Positions 16,008 through 22,648 of a stretch of 24,326 nucleotides of DNA are shown in pieces. Location: NCBI GenBank assembly GCA_964644025.1, contig CAZXVW010000046.1:1-24326 (forward strand), in the 5' to 3' direction. The position numbers were made by a program, and so were the translations under genes. How positions within the stretch are numbered: position 1 is the first letter of the stretch; every line of letters starts with the position of its first letter. The notes under the pieces were generated by a model. That model was not told the origin of the DNA. It did not search any database and saw only the letters and a list, made by a program, of their open reading frames with translations. Source of the stretch: CAZXVW01 sp964644025 (GTDB lineage: Bacteria > Acidobacteriota > Terriglobia > Bryobacterales > Bryobacteraceae).

Positions 16008-19000
16008 TTAGCGCCCGAGCGCCACCCGCTGCGGCGGATTCTCCCGCTTCCGCATTTCGGCGCGAAGACGGTCGCCGACGCCTCGCAGCGCTCTCAGCAC
16101 GGCAGGCCAATCTTCCAGGTGCGTGGCAAATAGCGTCTCCACGGTTCTCTTGGTCCACTCGGGAACCGCCACGTTCAGGCGCGAGGGCCGGAGGTAAAGC
16201 TCGTCGGCCAGAGCCGCGAAGTAGAGCGCGTTCGACTCCCAGCTTTCGGCCATCACCCGGCTGGAATATCCCATCAGGGTGGGAAAGGTTCGCAGGTTGA
16301 GCAACTCCGGGCGGTAGCAGTTCGCCAGGGTCGGCTTCGGTGAGCCGAACGCTCGCGAGACTGTCTCGTGGTTGATGTGATCCGGGTCCGCAGCCGCCAG
16401 GCGCCGGATCTCGCCCGCCAGGACGTCAGAGGCCGGCTCACCGCTAACAAGCTGTTTTCCCATCACGAAAAGCTCGGCGGGCGTGACTTGATCCAGGGCT
16501 GCCGGGACGTCTCCCTGGGCCAGCAGCCTGCTCACCCGCCTCACGCGGGCGGGCGAGGCCTGCTGCTCCAGCGCTGCCAGCACTTCTTCCCTCCGCCGCG
16601 GATCCAGAACCGCTTCTGCCAGGGCGCTCTTGGCCAGACGCATGTGCAAGGCAACCCAGTGCATCTCCGGCGGGGTCACGTTCCACCAGCGCGGCACTTT
16701 CGCCGCCAGGATCATCTGCGGGACCAGGTCGGTCCAAATCAGCGCCTGCTCGGTCTGGGGAACCAGAAAATTCTGCTCTGCCTGCGCCAGGGCGTAGGCG
16801 AGGCCTGAGAGCGAACCGACGAGCCGTCCGCCGGCGCTCGAAGGCCACCCGGTCGCGTACACCTCGGTCCGTTGCCAGGTTTCACTCGTCCCGGCCATGC
16901 CAAGAAAATCATGGCTCCGGACAAACAGGGGGTTCGTCAGCAGCAACTGTGCCCCCGGCGGCGCATAGTGGATGTAGTTCAGCCCCACCAGCGTGTCGCG
17001 CAGAATGGGAGCCAGTTCCTCGCGGAGATTCCGCAGTTTCTCCGGCGAGCCCAGCGCCCGGCGCACCTGGGCGAGCAGCCTCATCTTGCGCTCCTGGTCG
17101 ATGTGCCGTTCGCTCCAGTAGCCGAACGAGATGGCGTTCTTCTCGATGGTGGAGAGACCCTCGCGCCGGGGCTGGAGTTCGGCGATTCTCTCCTCCAGGC
17201 GGTTAAAGATGGCCGTGTTGAGCTCCGCGCCCCCGGCCAGCGCTTCCAGGTGATCGGCGACTTCGATGATGGTGTCTAGCGAGATGAGTTTCTGCGCCTC
17301 GAAGATCCGCATCATCTCCTCAACCAGCCGCCGGTGCGAATCTTCGTCGGCCGCCCGCGCCGCGCCGGTCAGCAGGGAGAGCAAGTAGTCCTGTGCCGAG
17401 GCCCCGGCGGGCGCGCCCGTGTTCGCCAGCAGGAGACGGACGCCCGCCATCGCCCGGTCAAACAGCTCCCGGCGGTTGCCCGGCTTCCCGAACTGCTGGA
17501 GAATGCCCGCCAGGGTGGCGTCCGCCCGGGCGGCGGGGATGGAACCGTTGCGGACAAAAATCTGCCACAACCCGACCAACGCCTGCATCGTTCCGGCCGC
17601 ATCGGCGCGCAGCAGGCGGTTCCCGATGCGGCTGATGCCTTCGGCCGTGTCCAGGAACGAGAGGATGGTTTGATCGCTGAGGGCGCCGGACTCGGCAAAG
17701 ATCGGGTACTGGGCGCCGAACTTCTCCCAGGACTCGATCAGCCGCTCGACCGTGGCCGGCTGTAACGGCGCTGCGCGGTGCCGGTTGACGTCGCTCAACG
17801 CCATGAACACCTTGAGCGGCTGGTTTTCGATCGATTTCCGGCACAGGGCGAACAGGGCCTCCACCACGTCGTCGGGTTCTGTCCAGGTGGGGGCCACCCG
17901 CTTCAACTTCCTGTCGTAGACTTCATCCCGGCTCTTCGCGAAAACTCTCTTCCAGACCTCGAGCCCTCCGGGGATGTGCGGCGTTCCATCTGGCTCGAGC
18001 CGCAACCGGCTGGTCAGCAGCATCATGTCGGCGTTGGCGCGGAATACCGGCCGCGCCGGCCCCGGGCTGGTCACCCGTCCCCGGATGGCCAGGTAGAACC
18101 GTTTCAGCCGCTGCGGCTCGCTCAGGTAATCCTGCACCGGCCCATTGATGCGCATCAGCGCGTCGTAGTAGCTCGCCATCCAGCCGTCGTCCTTGCCTAC
18201 CAGCCGCTCATAGAAGGCGGCGCCCCGGCTCGGCGGCACCCCGACCAGTTCCCGCCACATCGCCGCACTGCGCTGCCCGCCCGGCACCAGTGCCGTCCCG
18301 TCGCGAATCGCGAACATGCCTCCGTAAAAGTCCAGCACGTGGGCGAACGCTTTCAGTTTCTCCACCGGCATCTGCCCCCGCAGGGCGCTGGCGGTTTCGC
18401 GGTCCAACTTGGACATCGCCAGGTAGAGGCGGCACAAGGACGGATCCGCGAGAAACGCGTCGATGAACGCCGGGTGGCGTTTCTTGTCCCGCTCGCTGAG
18501 CCAGTAGCCGGGATCGTAAAGCACCGGCACCTTGGTGGGGCGATAGTCGTACCGGAAGGGGCGGTTGGTGCGCAGCGCCTGCTCGAGTTCTGCCAGCGGG
18601 AACCCGGAATCGATGGTGAGAAAGGCCCGGGCGGCGTTGACGGTTTCCAGGATCACCTCGCTGCCGCAGCCACCCCGCATCCGGTAGCCCAGCACGCGCA
18701 GCAAGTCGGCCGTCTGGGTGGAATCGCAGGATTCGATGCTGATCACGCCATCCTCACCGGCGAGTTTCTCCAACTCACGGGCTTGCGAGAGGTAACGCAG
18801 TAGCAGCTTCATGTACTCGGTCGGCTGCATTACTTCGTAGCTGGCCGACACCCGGTAGCCGCTGGTAATGACGTTGCGCGCCAGCGCCGGGAGGATATTC
18901 GCCGGAGCCAGGCTGGGGGAGAGTGCGGCCATGCGGCTGAAGGAGCGCAGCGGACCGGGGATCTCAATTGTTGGCGTCTTGTCGCCCCCGGCCGGCGGCC

Positions 19001-19400
19001 CGGGTATGTCTGCGGCGGGGAACTGCGTCCCTCCGGCTTCCCGGTAAACCCTCAAGTGCCGCGCGGCTGCCCCCCGGTCGCCCGCCAGCAGATCCAGAAT
19101 CACCAGCCGGCGGGCGCATTCGGCCCGCTGTTGCTTGTCCCTGCCGGGGGAGAGCACCTCGAGCAGCCGTGCGTAAGCCGCCCGCGCCCCCGCGTTGCCA
19201 TGCCGGTCCAGGAATCCGGCGTAAAGCGCCAGCGCTTCCCCGTTGTGCGGCTCCCGCTGCACGGTCTCTTCCAGCAGTGTCCGCGCGCCTTGCGCATCAC
19301 CCGCTGCTTCCAGCTCCCTGACCCGGTCCTCGAGGGCGGCGCCCTGAACGGCCAGGGCCAGGCAGCAAGCGCCGAGTAAAGCAACCCCGATTACTTTCAT
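16008..19400 (-). CDS. Very large exported protein of unknown function
   Basis: A 1130-residue protein I do not recognise. It starts with a signal peptide (hydrophobic run 3-18, either signal peptidase I cleavage near residue 21 or a lipobox-like LGAC at Cys12), then a TPR-like helical segment at about 22-115 (ALEDRVRELEAAGDAQGARTLLEE, EPHNGEALALYAGFLDRHG). The remaining thousand residues are mostly amphipathic helices and suggest a long alpha-solenoid. Distinct stretches are FLTIDSGFPLAELEQALR near 255-275, a Trp/Tyr-rich region with GWMASYYDALMRINGP near 410, and IHYAPPGAQLLLTNPLFVRSHDF near 800-830. No enzyme motif is visible. The start is supported by GAGG five bases ahead. The secreted VWA gene follows after 14 bases, and the divergent exported Gfo/Idh gene lies upstream. 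Confidence 0.85.
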   Translation of the reverse strand: MKVIGVALLGACCLALAVQGAALEDRVRELEAAGDAQGARTLLEETVQREPHNGEALALYAGFLDRHGNAGARAAYARLLEVLSPGRDKQQRAECARRLVILDLLAGDRGAAARHLRVYREAGGTQFPAADIPGPPAGGDKTPTIEIPGPLRSFSRMAALSPSLAPANILPALARNVITSGYRVSASYEVMQPTEYMKLLLRYLSQARELEKLAGEDGVISIESCDSTQTADLLRVLGYRMRGGCGSEVILETVNAARAFLTIDSGFPLAELEQALRTNRPFRYDYRPTKVPVLYDPGYWLSERDKKRHPAFIDAFLADPSLCRLYLAMSKLDRETASALRGQMPVEKLKAFAHVLDFYGGMFAIRDGTALVPGGQRSAAMWRELVGVPPSRGAAFYERLVGKDDGWMASYYDALMRINGPVQDYLSEPQRLKRFYLAIRGRVTSPGPARPVFRANADMMLLTSRLRLEPDGTPHIPGGLEVWKRVFAKSRDEVYDRKLKRVAPTWTEPDDVVEALFALCRKSIENQPLKVFMALSDVNRHRAAPLQPATVERLIESWEKFGAQYPIFAESGALSDQTILSFLDTAEGISRIGNRLLRADAAGTMQALVGLWQIFVRNGSIPAARADATLAGILQQFGKPGNRRELFDRAMAGVRLLLANTGAPAGASAQDYLLSLLTGAARAADEDSHRRLVEEMMRIFEAQKLISLDTIIEVADHLEALAGGAELNTAIFNRLEERIAELQPRREGLSTIEKNAISFGYWSERHIDQERKMRLLAQVRRALGSPEKLRNLREELAPILRDTLVGLNYIHYAPPGAQLLLTNPLFVRSHDFLGMAGTSETWQRTEVYATGWPSSAGGRLVGSLSGLAYALAQAEQNFLVPQTEQALIWTDLVPQMILAAKVPRWWNVTPPEMHWVALHMRLAKSALAEAVLDPRRREEVLAALEQQASPARVRRVSRLLAQGDVPAALDQVTPAELFVMGKQLVSGEPASDVLAGEIRRLAAADPDHINHETVSRAFGSPKPTLANCYRPELLNLRTFPTLMGYSSRVMAESWESNALYFAALADELYLRPSRLNVAVPEWTKRTVETLFATHLEDWPAVLRALRGVGDRLRAEMRKRENPPQRVALGR

Positions 19401-19598
19401 CTCTGCCTCGCCTGTCCCTCCCCAACATCACCAGCTATCATCCCATTAAACCATCATCCGGCGCCAGGTGAAGCCCCCGAATTGCTCCGCTCCCAGCGGG
19501 GGGACCGGCTTTGCGCCCGCCGGGTGGCGGGAGGGACACCGGAGCGCCGGCGGCCGTGATAAGTTAGGGGAGAATCGCACCAAGCCGAGGATTCAAAG
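19401..19598. promoter_or_regulatory. Divergent intergenic region with two hairpins
   Basis: This 198-base gap separates the 1130-residue protein gene (-) from the Gfo/Idh gene (+). It holds two perfect inverted repeats, CCGCT/AGCGG at 19487-19499 and CCCGCC/GGCGGG at 19516-19531, a candidate minus-strand -10 (TTTAAT, 19445-19450) and a plus-strand extended -10 (TGATAAGTT, 19557-19565). The hairpins could be regulator sites or transcript ends; nothing favours either. Confidence 0.3.
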
Positions 19599-20675
19599 AT
19601 GAAACGAACCCTGATTGTCCTACTGTTAACTACGCTGCCGCTGGCAGCCCAGGAAATGAAGGTCGCCATTGTTGGATTGGTCCATTCTCACGTGTGGGGC
19701 CACTTGCAGACCCTTGTCAAGGGCGAGGGACCCGCGAAGCTCGTTGGGATTGCCGAGCCCAACCCCGAGTTGGTCGCCGAGGCGAAAAAGCGCGGCGCTG
19801 CGGATTCGCTGTTCGCCGCCGACTACGTGAAAATGCTGGACCGGGTCAAACCGAACATCGTCTGCGCCTACGTGGAAAACAACCGCCACCTGGAGATCGT
19901 CAAGGCCTGCGCTCCCCGCGGCATCCACGTGATCTTCGAGAAGCCGCTCGCCTCGACGTTTCAAGATGCCCTGGAGATCCAGCGGCTCGCCAGGCGTTAC
20001 GGGATCCGCGTGATGACGAACTACCAGATGGCGTGGTGGCCCGCCAGCTACGCAGCCAAGGCTCAGGCCGACGCCGGGGCCGTCGGACAGGTATGGCGGC
20101 TCCGGGGCATCGTGGGCCACGGCGGCCCGGGTTCGAGCAGCGTGCGCAATAAGTACTTCTTCGCTTGGCTCACGGATCCGGTAAAAAACGGCGGCGGCGC
20201 GCTGGTGGATTTCGGCTGCTACAACGCTCTGTGGAGCCTCTGGTACATGGGCCGCCCGGAGAAGGTCTACGCCCAGGTCAACCATCTGCGCCCGCAGACC
20301 TACCCCAAGGTGGAGGACAACTCGACGCTGGTGCTCACTTATAAAAACGGCGTGGGCTTGTTCGAGGGCAGTTGGGATTTGCCCCGCTCCTTCCAGGACC
20401 TGGAGGTGTTCGGTCTTAAGGGGAGTCTTTACATGACCAGAAACGGGGTGGAACTTCGCGTGGGCCGCCGGGAGCCCGCGCGGCAGATCCCGCTGAAGCC
20501 GCTGCCGCCGGAGCGCGCTGAACCGGTGGCCTACATGGTCCACGCCATCCGCACTGACCAGCCGCTCGAGGGAATGGTGGCGCTGGACATCAACGTCGGC
20601 GTGGTGGAAATTCTGGAAGCGGCCAAGGAATCGGTGAGGACCGGCCGGGCCGTGAGCCTGCCGCTTCCCCGGTAG
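19599..20675 (+). CDS. Exported Gfo/Idh/MocA-family oxidoreductase-like protein
   Basis: A 358-residue protein with a signal peptide (1-18, LPLAAQ-EM) followed by a Gfo/Idh/MocA fold: an N-terminal Rossmann domain (KVAIVGLVHSHVWG, 21-34), the conserved FEKPLAS at 113-119 and GGGALVDFG at 198-206 in the C-terminal sheet. Family enzymes use NAD(P) on sugars and inositols. Two key places differ: the glycine loop has G26 but lacks the GxGxxG pattern, and the DxGxH motif reads D204-F-G206-C-Y208, so the usual His is Tyr. Cofactor binding and activity are therefore uncertain. The start is supported by GAGG eight bases ahead and TGATAAGTT upstream. No partner gene adjoins it on the same strand. Confidence 0.88.
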   Translation: MKRTLIVLLLTTLPLAAQEMKVAIVGLVHSHVWGHLQTLVKGEGPAKLVGIAEPNPELVAEAKKRGAADSLFAADYVKMLDRVKPNIVCAYVENNRHLEIVKACAPRGIHVIFEKPLASTFQDALEIQRLARRYGIRVMTNYQMAWWPASYAAKAQADAGAVGQVWRLRGIVGHGGPGSSSVRNKYFFAWLTDPVKNGGGALVDFGCYNALWSLWYMGRPEKVYAQVNHLRPQTYPKVEDNSTLVLTYKNGVGLFEGSWDLPRSFQDLEVFGLKGSLYMTRNGVELRVGRREPARQIPLKPLPPERAEPVAYMVHAIRTDQPLEGMVALDINVGVVEILEAAKESVRTGRAVSLPLPR

Positions 20676-20729
20676 CCGGCAACAACCGCCGCGGATGGAC
20701 CGTTGCTCCGCCGCGACCTGGAGCGCCGC

Positions 20730-21980
20730 CTACGCGTCGAGCTTATAGATCGCCAGGCCCGAGAGGAGTTTCGGGTAGAAATCCGTGGACTTTTGCGGCA
20801 TCACGCCGCCGGAGAAAGAAACCCGCGCGACCTCCTCGATGGTGACCGGTTCCAGCAGGAATGCCAGTTGTGCTTCCCCCTGACGCACTTGCTCGACGGC
20901 GGGGTTCAGTCCTCGGGCATAGCGAAGGTGTCTCTCCTCCCGGACCGCCTCGGCGCTGATGCCGAGCCCGCGCTCCAGCAGCTCGTGGTGCAGGAAGCTG
21001 ACATCCAGCACGCCTTCGCCGCGCGCGGCCTCCACCAGATAAATCCGCGCCGGGCGCCCCGCGGCCAGGCCGATGCGGATCTTCGCCCGTTCGGGCTTCG
21101 ACCACCGCTCGCGCAGCGCGGCGGCCGTCCCCACCTCCTCCACCCGGAACGATTCGCGCAGCCTGGCCAGAAACTCGCCCGGGGCAAAGCCGTCAAGCCC
21201 GCTGACCAACCGATGGGTGGCCAGAATCTTCAGTCCCGGCGAGTGCATGTTGACCAGCGTCATCATCACCCGCCGGGCCGCTTCCAGTTCCGGGTGTTCC
21301 TGGCGGAATGCCAGCGCAGTCTCATAGCGGTGGTGCCCGTCGGCGATCACCAATTTCTTGTCAGCCATCAGCCGGCTGATCGCTGAGGTGATTTCCGGAT
21401 CAGTGACCCGCCAGAGCCGGTGCGCCGCTCCCTCCTCGCTGGCCGCCTCGGCCAACGGCGGCGCCCCTGCCGCCTCATCCAGAATCCGGTCGATGCGGCC
21501 CGCCGGGTCCGAATAGAGCAGAAAGAGTTGGCCAAAGTGGGCACGAGTGTGCCGCAGCAGTTCCAGGCGGTCCTTCTTCGGCCCGGCCAGCGTCTGCTCG
21601 TGCGGGTATACCACACCGGCCGAGTATTCTTCCACTGGCCCGAGGCCGATGAAACCCTTGCGCGTGACGCGCTCGCCGGTTTCCGGGACCGTGAACTCCT
21701 GAAAATATGGATAGAAACCCGGTTCGGGATCTGGCGCCAGGATGCCAGCCTCGATCCAATCCCGGAAGTAACGGGCGGCCCGGGTGTAGACGTTGTCCGA
21801 TTCCGAGTCCGCGGGGAACCGCTCGCCGAGAAGGATCCGGACCAGGTTATAGCGGCTGCGGGCCAAATAATCCGCTTGCATCTCCGGCGAGATCTTATCG
21901 TAAGGTTGCGTAACCAAGTCCTGCAGGCGTCCGGCTCTCGCCGTATAGCGGTAGGGCTGGAAGGGAACAATTTCGGTCAT
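20730..21980 (-). CDS. DUF1015-family protein
   Basis: A 416-residue cytoplasmic protein of the DUF1015 family. Conserved stretches are the opening MTEIVPFQPYRY, QPYDKI at 25-30, NLVRILLGE at 45-53, YPHEQT at 125-130 and IADGHHRYETA at 212-222. The family is widespread and its function is not firmly established; the DGHHR motif resembles nucleotide- or phosphate-handling sites. The ATG at 21980 has no purine-rich ribosome binding site; TGG-TATCCT at 22000-22005 (minus strand) could be an extended -10 with a leader of about 13 bases. The region directly upstream is the remnant of a TadG-like gene, so this promoter may have arisen in decaying coding DNA. Confidence 0.88.
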   Translation of the reverse strand: MTEIVPFQPYRYTARAGRLQDLVTQPYDKISPEMQADYLARSRYNLVRILLGERFPADSESDNVYTRAARYFRDWIEAGILAPDPEPGFYPYFQEFTVPETGERVTRKGFIGLGPVEEYSAGVVYPHEQTLAGPKKDRLELLRHTRAHFGQLFLLYSDPAGRIDRILDEAAGAPPLAEAASEEGAAHRLWRVTDPEITSAISRLMADKKLVIADGHHRYETALAFRQEHPELEAARRVMMTLVNMHSPGLKILATHRLVSGLDGFAPGEFLARLRESFRVEEVGTAAALRERWSKPERAKIRIGLAAGRPARIYLVEAARGEGVLDVSFLHHELLERGLGISAEAVREERHLRYARGLNPAVEQVRQGEAQLAFLLEPVTIEEVARVSFSGGVMPQKSTDFYPKLLSGLAIYKLDA

Positions 21981-21999
21981 AACAGAGGGGGACTAGCTC

Positions 22000-22005
22000 A
22001 GGATA
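22000..22005 (-). promoter_or_regulatory. Candidate extended -10 for the DUF1015 gene
   Basis: TATCCT preceded by TGG on the minus strand, ending 19 bases before the ATG at 21980. The leader lacks a Shine-Dalgarno sequence. Confidence 0.3.
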
Positions 22006-22035
22006 CCAAAATCGGCTGCTCCCTTTGCCGGGCGA

Positions 22036-22221
22036 CTGCGAGATCCGAAGAATCTCGGAGGCCGCGCGTGCAAAAGCCTGGTTGAGCTGCGTGTTGTCCG
22101 GGGCGAATACATACAAACCGGCCGGCTCGGTGTTGGTGCAGGACGGGCTTGACGGATCGTCGGCCACCCGCTTCATGAGTTCCGGATCCGGTGGGGTGGT
22201 ATGCCCTGTCGTATCGCCCAG
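22036..22221 (-). pseudogene. 3' remnant of a TadG-like (VWA, pilus-associated) gene
   Basis: Read on the minus strand, one frame encodes about 62 residues: LGDTTGH.., then PPDPELMKRVADDPSS, GLYVFAPDNTQLNQAFAR and ASEILRISQ. This is the typical C-terminal end of TadG/TadE-like proteins with a VWA domain (LMxRVANDP, GLYVFAP..QLN.AFARIASEILRLS). The signal peptide, membrane helix and VWA core are absent, the upstream edge coincides with a 9-bp hairpin, and no stop follows RISQ (the next codon is TCG), so the frame runs on into the DUF1015 start. It is best read as a truncated gene fragment. Confidence 0.7.
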
Positions 22222-22222
22222 G

Positions 22223-22243
22223 CGCGCCGGGGATCCCGGCGCG
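22223..22243. repeat. Perfect 9-bp hairpin at the remnant/repeat junction
   Basis: CGCGCCGGG pairs perfectly with CCCGGCGCG around a three-base loop (GAT). It lies exactly between the TadG-like remnant and the copy B repeat, overlapping the last bases of the latter. Confidence 0.6.
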
Positions 22244-22309
22244 TGAGGCTCCGGCGCAGTTGTCCTGCTTTCGGAAAAGCGGGTTCTGTAACCGCCCGGT
22301 TTTCAGTGC
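22241..22309 (-). repeat. Dispersed repeat, copy B (inverted)
   Basis: The reverse complement of this 69-base segment aligns without gaps to 121-189, with about 51 matches by hand count, and both end next to an inverted repeat. Weaker similarity extends to about 22354 (CGCTGGCT.GA). The two copies lie in opposite orientation 22 kb apart. Confidence 0.6.
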
Positions 22310-22648
22310 GTGCTTGCGCCGGCACTGGTGGCCATGTGAGCCCTTCGAGCCAGCGGTTCCGGATTAATCGCAAACAGAAAATCGCCCTCGGCCGGTGACC
22401 GCTCCGGCCTCAACGCCATCAGCAAGACCTTTGCAGTTTTGCGCTCATCCGGTGCAACCTCACTGCCCCTGCCAAATCGCCCCCCGGCCCTGTCCTCGTG
22501 GCCCCCGCTCTCCTTCCCCAATAGCCATCCCCTCGCCGCCGCCGGATTACGGCCGGTCGCACTGCTTTCCGGTTTTCAAACGTCTCCGTTAGTGGTAGAC
22601 TAGTTTTTGCAGTCCCCGCGTCTACTATCAATCCCATTAGAGGTAGCA
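22310..22648. other. Gene-free region upstream of the propeller protein
   Basis: No open frame here looks like a gene. The first 45 bases are the outer part of repeat copy B. A pyrimidine-rich stretch covers about 22450-22540. Near the end, GTCTCC at 22582 pairs with GG(T)AGAC to 22600, followed by TAGTTTTT, which looks like a small intrinsic terminator or attenuator on the plus strand although no plus-strand gene precedes it. AGAGG at 22639-22643 is the ribosome binding site of the next gene; TACTAT at 22623-22628 is a possible -10. Confidence 0.4.

Noticed and set aside
15994..16158. Upstream extension of the second VWA gene to a 402-residue protein
   Set aside because: The extra 55 residues overlap the 1130-residue gene and are Arg/Ala-rich; the ATG at 15993 has a ribosome binding site and is followed by a signal peptide.
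21895..22176. 93-codon open frame that starts MKRVADDP
   Set aside because: Not an independent gene: its N-terminal part is the end of a truncated TadG-like gene (annotated as a remnant), and its C-terminal part overlaps the DUF1015 start.
22173..22373. 66-codon open frame on the minus strand
   Set aside because: It runs through the repeat and the hairpin and is in a different frame from the TadG-like remnant; no conserved protein is seen. The similarity of part of it to the frame at 81-386 is explained by the shared DNA repeat.
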